The notes under the pieces were generated by a model. That model did not search any database and had not been told where the DNA came from. It saw only the letters and a list, made by a program, of their open reading frames with translations. A program made the translations under genes and the position numbers. Below, piece by piece: positions 23,343 through 34,585 of a DNA stretch of 64,000 nt. How positions within the stretch are numbered: position 1 is the stretch's first letter; each line of letters opens with the position of its first letter. This DNA is from Halichondria panicea (lineage: Eukaryota > Porifera > Demospongiae > Suberitida > Halichondriidae). Where the stretch lies: positions 5,234,990-5,298,989 of the forward strand of contig NC_087387.1 of assembly GCF_963675165.1 (NCBI RefSeq), read 5' to 3'.

Positions 23343-26300
23343 TATGGAACGCCGTTTGCGACAAAATTCAGGCAGAATGTGATAGGTGTGTGCATCCAAT
23401 ATAAAATCGATTTTTGAAGATTGATTTTTAATAATCGATTTTTTACAGTTGATTTTTGATTTACACTAGCCTCGATCCCAGGCCGAGTTTTCGCTTTTAT
23501 AACGGTTAGGCGAACAACTGGGCCTGGTACTAGTTGTCTGCGCATGCGTCAAATTTTCATTGTATATTTGTGGTCGGCAAAAATATTTAATAAATCAATA
23601 ATAGAAATTTGTACACAGAAAATGCACAGAGTGAGTACACAAAAGATGCACATAGGGAGCTGCTTCACAAAGGCCTGGGGAGTTGCCAGTTGTGCTGCAG
23701 CACAATTACAGTGACCCAGGGCAACTTCAGGATGATTGAATGCCTTCAAATTACGTTTCAAAAAGATTTAGCAGGCTGCTGGACTTCTCTGATTCTAGGC
23801 CCCAACTCGTAACTCATTGCTTGAGAAAACATAGATTCTCTTGATGTCTCTGAGCTACCCAGCAACGCTTGAATGAGCAGGTCATACTCCAGTCCTGTGT
23901 CTGTGAGTATAGGACAATATTAAAAGAAACCAAAGACGGTTAAACCCTTACCTCAAACTGTCCAGTCTCGTCCGTTAGTATAGCCAAGAGGAGCACTGTT
24001 GGGATAGCTGGATATTAGCCATTGCTCCTGTACAGAGAAGTAGACATTTTAAATACGTGTAGATCTATACATATTAAATTTCTCGGTTATAGTGTCATTG
24101 TCGACGAGCTGATGATGGCAGCACCAAGTTCTCTAGCTCACACTCTTCACTTGATCCACCATATTAATGATGAAACTATAGTCTACCTACATTCTTGCCA
24201 AACATGAACAAGACTTGATAGCATAGCCGGCCATAGGGCCCACACAAAAATATCTGACCTTAACAAGCTTGACAAAGCTTTATACCTCTTCCCTTGTTGT
24301 TCAGTCTTCAGAATAAGCTTCAGAGAAGAGAGAAGCTTCAGCTAAGAGCCATTCCAATCGATTCCAATAATGATAAAACGGGAACTGACTTCTAGTACAC
24401 GATAGTACACGAATATAAATGTCACGAAAGTGAACGAGAATATCCATTCGTCAGAATCTGACGAACGACTGACGCATGCGCAGACAACTAGTACCAGGCC
24501 CAGTTGTTCGCCTAACCGTTATAAAAGCGAAAACTCGGCCTGGGATCGAGGCTAGATTTACACGTGAACGATCTTTGACAATCGATCTGATAATCGAAAT
24601 TCGATTTTTGATAATCATTTTTGATAATCGATTATTGAAATTCAATAATCAATTTTTGATAATCGATTTTTGAAAATTGATTACAAAAATCGCAATTGAT
24701 TGATACTAGCCTCGAATCCAGGCCGATTAAAATGGATTCAAGGCTACAGTTAGGCTGCCCTTGAAACTCAGAACATGCACAAAACTCCTTCTCCACCGCC
24801 TGGAATCAAAGCTTGGCTTGGTTAGCTATCTCACATGATAGACTATAACGCAAAAGCGAAACATTATTGTTTTTTGGAACCATTAAAAAGAAGGGCCATA
24901 AGTCACAGTAAAAATCATTAATTTTAGAACTGTTCAGTTGATGCTATCTTATTTAGTTCCTTCGTGCACCCATTTTTGTATGCTTTCTCGCCAGCACTGT
25001 TTTATTTGGCCATCTTGTGTGTGCTTAGAGAGCTGAGAAAGAGTTTGGTGATTCCAGATAGAATAGAAGTCATGAATAGTGGCTTCTTCAATGCAAAATT
25101 TCTCTAAGGATAGTCTCACGTGATACAGCTTTAGACAGGGGCCCGGTGAGTGTATAGTTGGTTCTATTGCAGTGTGCATGGAATTGAAACAGGATGACCA
25201 ACATGCATATGGTCATCATGCATGCTAGTAAATACTTAAGGTAACGTAACCTTATATGGTATAACCTCCCAATGAGGTTTTGTCCGCTACATGAGGCAAA
25301 GAAACAATACAGAAGTCTTAAATATTCAATTCCAAATGAAAGAACCAACACCAGTCTTGCTATACTGAATGCTAAATATTAATTGTATAATTGAATTATT
25401 TAACATCGTCTTGCTATTGAATGATAAGTATTGGATGACATTACATTTGTAACATTATTCTTGCTATATTGAATGATAAATATTGAATTTTGATAAGGAT
25501 GGATGGCTAAAGCAGAAGTTAGCTGATTCTCAATATAAGATGGGAATTGAGTGAACCAACTATACACTCACCATCAGGGGCGTAGGCAGGAATTTGAGGA
25601 AGGGGGGGGCTGAGCTGTTCGCGCCAGAACTACTTGGCGCGGAGCGCCGAAAATTCCGGTGACCGGAAGCCACACCCCCTAATTAATGACTCATTGCGCA
25701 TGTGCAAGAAATAGCCACACCTTGCTTCAATTAATAATACTGCTAAAGCTAGCTAGCTAGCCGTAGCTAGCTAGCTTAGTTGCACTAAAGAATCAAAGTT
25801 ACTAGTATAGTATAGCTAGCTCCTGGACATGCTGTTTGTCTGCCACTAATCTATACCAGTAATTCCCAGGCTGAAGACTCATCAGAGAAGGTGGGGCTCT
25901 TAGTGTAGTTTTTGCAGAGAAAGGGGGGCTCCAGCCCCCAAAGCCCTCCCCCTCCCTACGCCCCTGACCATCATTATTCTTGCTATTATTGAATGATAAA
26001 TTATTGAATGAATATTAAATTTTGATAAGGATGGATGGCTACTGCAGGAGTTAGTTGATTCCCAATATAAGATGGGAATTGAGTGAACCAACTATACACT
26101 CACCGGGGGGGCCCCCCCAGCCCACCTCAGAGCAGTTCTAAAATCGATTATCAAAAATCGAATTTCAATAATCGATTATCAAAAATCGATTATCAAAAAA
26201 TCGAATTTCAAAAATCGATTATCAGATCGATTGTCAAAGATCGTTCATGTGTAAATCAACTGTAAAAAATCGATTATTAAAAATCGATCTTCAAAAATCG

Positions 26301-26365
26301 ATTTTATATTGGATGCACACACCTATCACATTCTGCCTGAATTTTGTCGCAAACGGCGTTCCATA
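23343..26365. mobile_element. 3.0-kb inverted-repeat element rich in ATCGAT
   Basis: About 115 bp starting TATGGAACGCCGTTTGCGAC at 23343 recurs inverted and ends at 26365. The subterminal parts are arrays of 'aaaaatcgatt' variants (23400-23460, 24580-24690, 26140-26310). The inside contains a 1.09-kb element with its own 9-bp duplication. A paired 'gatggatggct' segment and a G-rich repeat occupy 25490-26100. No transposase was recognised. Confidence 0.65.
23458..24563. mobile_element. 1.09-kb TAGCCTCG element with exact 9-bp target duplication
   Basis: The element spans 23467-24554 with termini of about 80 bp starting TAGCCTCGATCCCAGGCCGA. Identical 9-bp repeats GATTTACAC flank it at 23458-23466 and 24555-24563. 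Inside, on the minus strand, two exon-like stretches (about 24010-23950 and 23885-23765) are separated by GTAAGG..CACAG; the second reads LEYDLLIQALLGSSETSRES. The frames do not join cleanly, so the gene call is weak. The same terminus forms the perfect palindrome at 37498-37602. Confidence 0.75.
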
Positions 26366-26556
26366 TAATAAACTAGCCTCGACTCCAGCCCCTTGAATAG
26401 TGGGCCTGGTATTTACTGTTGGTGCGTGGGTGGACAATTAATTTATTATTTACCGTATTTTATCTCATTGAACGTTAATTAAAACAGTATTTTATCTTAT
26501 TGTGATAAGAACAGAAAAAAGAAAAAGGAGAGGCTATCTCTCTGTATATACCCCTT

Positions 26557-27125
26557 TACTGGTCAAATTGTTGTAAATTTTACAACAACAATCTGGGAGG
26601 GAACGTGCTATCAACTTGTGAATATTGCATGATATTGGATTCTGTGGCAGATTGGATAGTATCATGAATGCGATTATCCTTTAAAGTTCTGCTGAGCTGT
26701 TCAATTAGGACACTTAAAAAAAAAAAAAAAGGTTTAAAACAAGCTATACAGCATGTAGGACTGAGTTATCCATTGGTAGACCCATAGAATATTTTCGAAG
26801 AGGAAGCAGCAAGCCATTTGTGTACACAGGCACTTCACAAGTGGACACAAGCTCTACAATAGTCTACATGCTTGCTAAGCTGAGTTGACCAGAGTGCAAC
26901 TTTTAAAGGCCACACATACTTCCATCGAGGCAGCAGCAAGGCATAAAATCAATGGTTAGTTTGTGCACAGCCATTGACCCACGCCCATCTCTACAAGCCA
27001 TAGCCACTTCATTGGGGGTGGCGATAACATCAAGCTAATTTGGTGGGTTGGGCTCAGATGCAAACTAAAGTGATGGAACTGTTCCAGGTTCCAGATTTTG
27101 TGTGCGGCTGACCTGGAAAGGGATA
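26557..27125. repeat. Dispersed 0.6-kb repeat, copy B
   Basis: Nearly identical to 18240-18835 apart from a longer internal A-run and small deletions. It lies outside any CAGAGGAGG termini, so the block is mobile or has been copied independently. Confidence 0.8.
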
Positions 27126-27861
27126 CTGTAGACAGAGACAGCTAAGTAAAACATCAGCTCTGTAGATTTATTCATTAACTTGAGGCTCGGATCGGATACA
27201 CACTCAGGCAACAAGTTAATCTCATAAGAAATTAGTTAAACCTGTGGATAAAATAAATGTGGATAAGTACAGTGGCTGTGACGTAACATAATGTGAGGAC
27301 TACTTATTGATTTACACAATAGATTTACCATTGAAAGCACTATCCATTAATACACACTCAAGCAACAAGTCCGGATACACACTCAAGCAACAAGGATCGG
27401 ATACACACAAGTCCCTCGGATTGTAAACACATTCAGGCCACACAGTTCTCGGATCAGATACCACCACATACTTATCAGTCTAAGGGCATCAATGTTCATT
27501 TTTGGTAAAGATCATTACATTAAGTTTTGCATAACGACGATTTCATGGCAAAAAATGCTGAAGGTGAATATCATGGATCAGTTCAAGTCAGCAAGATAAC
27601 ACTGAATTATGTCTTGTATCAGTTTGTGTGCTGTGTTTATGTCTACGTATACGTCTTAATAATTATTGTGTTCCATTTTTGGGAGAAGAATGTTGCCATG
27701 GTGATATTACATGTGTAAGGATTATGCCATCAATAATTATGGGCACCATGCATCCATGCTGTGTGAAAATAAATACAGTTCACAGCTGCAATTCATACAC
27801 AGCAAAAACACATAATTTATGAGATGCATCATCGTATTTTAGTGTTAAAATGACAGAAATG
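27126..27861. other. Spacer with short imperfect repeats
   Basis: Around 27195-27430 the motif 'cggatacacactcaagcaac' recurs three or four times at irregular spacing. No gene is supported. Confidence 0.4.
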
Positions 27862-28206
27862 TACCGTAAGACCTCGATTTAAAGCGACACTTTTTAATAA
27901 TTACGAAGCCGGAGGTCGCTACTTTTGGAGGTTGAAAAATTATATTGAAGTCCTGGTGTCGCATATTTAGAGGGTCGCATCTAATTGGAGGTAACTTTAC
28001 AGAGTCTATTTGCCTCGATTTTAGGCCACTTAAAATACTGATTTTCCAGTGGGCTACAATCGAGGCTAGGGAGTGGCTACATTTAGAACGCGACATTAAA
28101 AAATAATTGTCAACTCAGCTGTCGCTACTTTTAGAGGTCAGAAAATTACTGAAGCTACTGGGTGTCGCATATTTGGAGGGTCGCCTTAAATCGAGGTCTT
28201 ACGGTA
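27862..28206. mobile_element. 341-bp TA-flanked MITE
   Basis: Inverted termini starting CCGTAAGACCTCGATTTAAA lie at 27864 and at the end, 28204, with TA on both sides. The inside holds two direct copies of a block with 'tcgctactttt.gaggt' and 'tgtcgcatattt.gagggtcg', separated by a TAGCCTCG-type hairpin (28012-28070). The termini resemble those of the 11184 element. Confidence 0.85.
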
Positions 28207-28296
28207 TGTTATTTCTACATTAAATTTCAGAAGATGTTAACATGTTTTATGTTACAGTAATGAATATTTTTTTACCGGCTGTATATAGTAACACAA

Positions 28297-28615
28297 AAAA
28301 CCTTGAACCACTGCCATTAATAGACAGAACTCTCCTGAAGTGCTTTCTGGAATGTCGTTACAGGAGCTGATTGGAGTTAAGAACCTAGTCGACAAAACTT
28401 GCTCCTCTAGACCTCAAAGACTTAGCTGAGAAGAAAAGTCTCATTAATCGCACTTGCATGACTCAGTTTTATTCAATTCATTTTTTATTAATTGATCTGA
28501 TATGAGTATCATTACGAAGAGCTTGAATATCTTCTGATTTGGCAGCACTCAGGAACTGACCGTAAAGGAGACAGCAAGAAGAACCGACACTATAGCTATC
28601 ATGCACAAAGGTAAA
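28297..28615 (-). pseudogene. Partial copy of the 34.6-kb membrane protein gene
   Basis: Two blocks, about 28500-28610 and 28300-28470, are close copies of 35650-35770 and 35348-35530 of the type II membrane protein gene. They share 'aagagcttgaatat', 'ctgaccgtaa' and 'aagaacctagtcgacaaaac'. The segment encoding most of the coiled coil is lost and the reading frame is broken. It sits next to a retrotransposon fragment in the same orientation. Confidence 0.8.
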
Positions 28616-28689
28616 AATGACAACAACTTCAGATGCACATCATAGCTAAATCATGACTACTTTTACAACGCAAGTGGACCTCATTCATA

Positions 28690-29425
28690 TTTTTATTTTT
28701 ATGTATTGAATATTGTGAGAGACAGAGGCTGAGATATGGATAAGGCTAGGTAATATGAAGCTATAATTACTACATACGTCATAGTTCAGACAGAGAGGTT
28801 GGAGTCCGCAATGGTGAGGTCCACGGAAGCAGTTAGGTGGCCGTTGAAGGATGACTTCAAAGATCTGGCGCCTCAGGCACATGATAGAGGATCTGAGTAG
28901 TGAGAATGATATTCTACATCTTAGCCAGCCAATGATGGTGCTGTATGGTTGCTTCCATTTGTCCGAGAGCATACTGGCCAGGCGTTTGTAGAAGGCTGCA
29001 GCCGCTGGGCCAAGGCCACCTGTGGTAGCGAAGACCAAGGGAGTAAAATAAGTGCTCCACTTCTCTTATACACTGCTCGTAGTGCATCTTTTTTAGGTTC
29101 TCATGATGACGATAAGATGCAGATAGAGAGGAGTGTCTATTCGAGAGAGCAAATGGGTTTAAAACCCTGTAACGTCAAAGAACGCTCTCTCGAAAGAACT
29201 TCCCCAAAAACCATTGGCCACTACATAGACGACTAATGTTTCACTTGTAATGGGTTGTAGAGACGGTTCAGTGGCCACTCCATGGCAAGTTTCTTTTAAT
29301 AGCGATGCTGTGATATCTCGCAGCTCATTGTGCCTTATAGGGGAATCCTCCTCTGGGGCAGCATGTTGCACTGAAAACGAATGGCCACAGACACAGTTTG
29401 AGGGGATCTGCGATGGGGGCCAACC
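28690..29425 (-). pseudogene. Degenerate 3' part of a non-LTR reverse transcriptase
   Basis: The minus strand shows, in order, CVCGHSFSVQHA, SPIRHNELRDITASLLKE, GFWGSSFERAFFDV, PLVFATTGGLGP and FYKRLASMLSDKW...WLRCRISFSLLRSSI. In my memory of such proteins this order is typical of the C-terminal region of reverse-transcriptase polyproteins common in sponges and cnidarians. Stops and frameshifts separate the blocks and the catalytic core is absent. Confidence 0.7.
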
Positions 29426-29429
29426 ATAC

Positions 29430-29891
29430 GAAGGAGATAGATAGATGGTCTAGCATTATGAATGAGGTCCATTTGCACTATAAAAGTACTGCATGAGCAA
29501 CTGTATATCTATTAAGCATAGCACTGATTGATCTAGATCTATACATCTAGTGTGCGAGTGCTTTCATACATGTTTGCATGCCTAGATCTAGATTCTAGCA
29601 GTGAACCACATTGAAGTCTAAACCTTAGCAGATCTATCGATGCTGGTTTTTAGGCCATGCAAAGTCAATTTGTCCTTTCTCAGGCCCTCGCGCGCAGCTT
29701 TTTATAAATATCACGTGACCTCAAATTAAAAGATGTATGGTTTTTTGGTCATGAATATAATTATGACTAGAATGCACTTCCACTTATTGAGGAAGTTAGG
29801 GGTGTGTTTTCAATTAAAATTTCTATGAATAATTATTATTATCATGAGAAACTACAAATTGATTTTGTATGGCCTTACTTCCCCTCCACTT
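29430..29891. other. 5' flank of kinase-kelch copy 2
   Basis: AT-rich, with no conserved motif shared with the 5' flank of copy 1. No feature is supported. Confidence 0.35.
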
Positions 29892-32409
29892 ATGGCCAGA
29901 ATCACAGCTCCTGAGTTGGAGCAGTTCATAGTCGCTACAGTTCACTTAACTGGACGTATACTAGGAGCAGGTGCTTATGGTAGTGTGGAGGAGGTAGAGA
30001 TACCTGGAGCAACGGTAGCTGCCAAAAAATTGCATCAACAGCTTGTCAACCTGGGCTCTACACAGCAGGTTGCTAAGATCTACACTGTTATTTTGTATAT
30101 AGCCAACATAGAAGAACTATAGTAATTTATTGGTTGATTATTGTCCACATGCCCAGGTTGAGAAATGGGTGACTGATTTTGTGGAGGAGTGTAAGCTGAT
30201 GAGCCAGCTCCGTCACCCTCACATAGTACAGTTCCTGGGGGTGTGCTATCTCCCTGGAGCCCAACTCCCTGTCCTACTGATGGAGAAGCTACAAACCAGC
30301 CTCGACAACCTTCTGGAAACCAACCCCAACATTCCTATTGACCTCAAAGTGCACCTTCTGACGGGGACTGGCCGAGGGGTGGTCTATCTGCACAGCCGCA
30401 CTCCACCCATCGCCCATCGTGATCTGTCTGCCAAGAACATTCTAGTCGATAACGGTCTCAATGCCAAGATAGCAGACATGGGTGTTTCTAGGATTGTGAA
30501 TATTCAGCCTGGCCAGCTAGCTGCCTCAATGACTCAAATGCCAGGCACTGGTGTGTATATGCCACCAGAGGCAGCTCAAGAGGAAGGGATCACACGATAC
30601 AACACTGCCATAGACATATTCTCCTTTGGTGTAGTATCTCTGTTCACGCTGACACAAACCTTCCCCAAAGATCTCAAACCTGCAACATATCGAGACCCTG
30701 CTACTCGAAGGCTGGTTGCTCGCTCAGAAATCGAACGCCGTGAACATTACATCGAACCAATGACAGCAGATCTTGGTGAGACCCACCCCCTTGTCCAGTT
30801 GACTCTCGCTTGCCTGGAGTATGACCAAGAAGATCGACCATCTGCTATGGTGGTGTTGAGACGATTGGAAGAGGTTGGAACAACACTCCCTCATAAATGC
30901 ACCCAAACCAAGTTGGAACTGATTCAACAGGTTGCTGTGAAAGAAGAAGAGATACAGCAAATTGCAAGAGTTGCCAACGAGAAACAAGCTCAAATCAATC
31001 AGTTTCAACATAAAATGGCTGAAAGTGATACTCAAAACTCTCAATTACAAGTATGTAACGATCGTCTTCAAGCTGAGAAACGAGAGCAAGTTCATCGACT
31101 GACCATTCTCCAACAAAAACAGTTGGAAGTTCAACGCAGAGAAATTGATTGTCTCTCCAATTCAGGTGGTGAGGTGAGTGCATGTAGTTGTTCTTCAAAA
31201 TGTCCTGTCTTGTACATATCATGGTTGACTGTGCTTTTTTTTGTATGCATTGTCTATAGAAATCATATGTATAGTTGTGATAATTAAATGTGTGCTCACA
31301 AGGTGGTGGTATCAGCTAGTGGGTGGGGCAATGGATCGGGACGGCAACAACTATCAAATGCGCATCATAATACAGCCTTGTTTGACTCTGTGACTAACAA
31401 ACTTATTACAACAATTCTATTTTTACAGACAACCACAAGCAAAACCACAAAAGCAAACTTGAAGATTGTTGATTCGAGCACTGGAAACAAATTACTAGCA
31501 CACAAGTCGACCACACCACAACCAACTGTTCCTACTGCCATCACTTTCAACTGGACAAAATGCAAGAACATACCGAGAGGGATGAATGTGCTCGATCAGC
31601 CTGTGGCTATCAACGGGAAGCTGTACATGATAGGCTCGAGTAACTGGACTATGACTGTGCTAGTGTACACACCAGATCAGGATAGCTGGTATGAGCTGCC
31701 ACCTCCTCCAGTGAAGTACCTCACCATAGCAACACTGAGGGGTCAACTGATAGTGGTCGGAGGTGAGGACAAGTCTACTAAAGAGATAACGAATACCATC
31801 CTAACATTCGATGAGAGCTCTCGACAATGGGTCCAGTCACTTCCCCCCATGCCAAAAGCATTAATGTGCCCAGAAGTTCTTGGATATCAAGACCATCTGA
31901 TCGTTATCGGTGGACGTGACTTAGAGGACCATAAGATATCTGATGTGAACATTCTGGATACCAGAAACAAATGGATCACAGCCGAACCACTTCCCAGCAC
32001 TGATGATGTCTACAGCACTTGCCTAATTGGAGACACACTGTATCTTGTAGGTAAACGCACTAAAGCAGTGTTTCGAGCTCATGTACCCTCCCTTATATCA
32101 CAAGCTAGTTCTGGTGTGTGGGAATCTGTTGCAAATGTTCCATTTTATTGGTCGTCTCCTATCGCCATCGGCAACACTCTCCTGAATGCGGGGGGTAGTA
32201 GTGATGAAGAGCTAGGAGATAATGCTATCTCAAGCATCCATCTGTACGATCCCACCAAAGACCAGTGGACACAATGTAGTAACCTTCCCAAAGAAATGTA
32301 CAGCTATCATTGCATTGAACTGTCTGGCAAACTGTATGTACTTGGTGGTGATATAAGTAGCGGCACTATAAAATATGTGTACTCATCAATCCCGTCCATT
32401 ACACATTAA
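29892..32409 (+). CDS. Kinase-coiled-coil-kelch protein, copy 2
   Basis: Exons 29892-30068, 30157-31173 and 31429-32409 join in phase 0 and encode 724 residues, with the same exon plan as the copy at 8104-10652. Kinase motifs are GAGAYGSV, VAAKK, HRDLSAKN and IADMGVSR (DMG in place of DFG). The first donor is the weak GTTGCT. The coiled coil is longer than in copy 1. The linker before the kelch exon is shorter, ending NSGGE, so copy 2 lacks about 17 residues found in copy 1. The kelch part has a single copy of the 18-residue block duplicated in copy 1. A polyadenylation signal AATAAA is at 32688. The two genes are head-to-head about 19 kb apart. Confidence 0.9.
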
Positions 32410-34585
32410 TAGTTAAGATGTGTGAGTTTTTGTTTTTGTAAAATTAAATGTTATGACTGTGACAGTTCATGGGAAAACGTGGTGTAGGGAATATTTTGTG
32501 TGAATTGAGTGTGTTTCTTGTTTATGATAATTATCATGTTGACAAAATTGAAAGTGTATTATGGTTGACATAATGGGTCGTTTTCCTGTTTTAAGGCAAG
32601 TTGGGCCTATTTTATAGACGCTTCAGTGACTTCCTGCATGTGAACTACCCTTAAAAGAAGAAACTTGAAATTGAGAATGTGAAAAACAATAAAGTTATTT
32701 CTGATCTTCCCATACAGGATATCTATAACTATAAGGTACACTACTAAGGTACACTACTAATGGTACATTAATAACTGTTAACAAAACTAAGGGCACCAAT
32801 AACTATAGTCCTCAGTGTGTATACGTGTATGTAATAGTTGTACCATGGATATCAAGGGTGTATTGGATTTGTACTACCAAGGGCAGTTCTATGTATTCCC
32901 CAAGGGAATACATAGAACTGCATGAGGTAGTAAAATAACAATACAAACGCATGCAGATATCCACGGTACAGGTTACTGCTGGTAGCTTGTACTATGAACA
33001 CGTCGTATTGGAATTAAAAGCTGTTATCCAACCCATTTACAACTGAGTAGTATAGTAAACACTCTTTGATCCCTGCAGTGCATGCACTGTGCACATTTTG
33101 TGTGCATGTGCTTGCGCTTGACAAACCACATTTAGAACTTCAGTCACAGTATAGTGTTGTAAAAAAGAGAGGCTCCTTTATGGGTGGAGGTGGGCTTTAG
33201 GCTGACCGACCACAGTCAGTACCCTATATAGGGTACATGAATGTACACCCTAGTAGGGTACATGGGATTTGTACCCTGGAGTATCCTGAGAGTTTCAATG
33301 GATATTCCTTATAGTGTCAGAGCACATCATCACGGTATACAAATAGCTATGTAAGTGCGTATCATGGTAATTTTATTAATACACTGCATGCATGACTGTA
33401 ATAACTTTTTTCCTATAGAATAATGATATAAATATAAAAGAGAAGTCTATATTCTGCAGGACAGAGGAATTCAATTAGAGAACATTGATAACTATTTTGT
33501 TCCATTTTTGTACCATTGAAAACAAGAAAATGCTTGTCACAAATGGTGCAATCTGATTGGTTACTGAGAGGTCCCTTATTTTACTTAGAGACCTCAGTAG
33601 AGGTCTTCTACGGAGGTTCATTATAATTATGTACTTGCCTATGGAAATGTATGTTGAAGTTATAGTAACCATGCATACTGCATCATAAAAATTATTGTCA
33701 TAAAAATTAATTTTTTATTGACTGTGTTCTGCAGTGCAGCTTTGCAGCTTTTATCTCACTCTTGCAGCTACCAATAGCTAGTGCGCGCTCTAGTGCAGAG
33801 CTAATTACTAAGTATAGAATAGCAACTTTCTATTAGCAATTTTTGTTATGCATGATTCTCAAGAGACGGAAACGGCCTTCAATGTGAGTTTTTATGTAGA
33901 CTTAGCCAGAGCGAAGCTTTAACGTTGCTTGAGACTTGTAGAAACTATTGCATGGTTGCAGTCTTCTTTGTGTTAATACAGCTTAGCTTGCTGAGCACTA
34001 TTCTAAATCAGTTATAGGCCTCATCCAACGGTCACTATGGGATTATGAGACCCTCAGGCCCTTAGTAGCGCCCTCGCTGCGCTCGGGGTCTCGTAATCCC
34101 ATAGAGACCTTGGATTCAGTCTATAACTATGTGGAGCAATGACAATAAGGTAGCATGCAGTAACAACTTTTAATGTTCAGCTAAACAACCATAATAATGT
34201 AGGAGTAGCAATGACAACAAGGTAGTAGTTACAACCATGTATTGTTTAGCATTAACAACCATGGGGTGTTAAATTAGAATAAGTGTAGGAACAGCCCAAA
34301 AGTTGTTACCAAAACAACAAATTTGTTTCTTTTTACAAGTAAATAATGGTTTAAGTGAGTATAATAGGAGAGAACGATAAAGGATTACATGCAGTCAGAC
34401 CAGTCCTTTGTATGCATGATCACAACTGAGCACGACAAAACACAATGAAACACTACATGTGATGATGATATATATGCATATAATTATATAGTTATAAACG
34501 TATGCACTCGTAGCTATAGAAGGTATAAATTATAAGCAATTAGTACGAAAAAAAAATCTAAATCAGCCACTTCAATTAGGAAAAG
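32410..34585. other. Non-coding; fold-backs and dispersed repeats
   Basis: A 132-bp fold-back spans 32839-32970, from 'tgtaccatggatatc' to 'gatatccacggtaca', with a strong central hairpin. About 33000-33320 is repeated inverted at about 47140-47530 (shared 'gggtacatgggatttgtacc'). About 33735-33850 is a reverse copy of the repeat family at 53400-53480 and 56740-56820. No gene is supported. Confidence 0.55.

Noticed and set aside
24022-24207. 61-codon plus-strand frame with MMAAPSSLAHTLHLIHHIND
   Set aside because: No ATG at its start, no splice sites joining it to anything, and it lies inside a mobile element; composition alone is not enough.
25900-26300. Short frames rich in Ile, Asp and Arg near 26083-26265 and 24476-24673
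   Set aside because: They translate the ATCGAT arrays and the shared TAGCCTCG terminus.
31288-31428. In-frame upstream extension of the kelch exon in copy 2
   Set aside because: The ORF opens from a non-ATG codon; the TTTTTACAG acceptor at 31428 and agreement with copy 1 show this is intron sequence.
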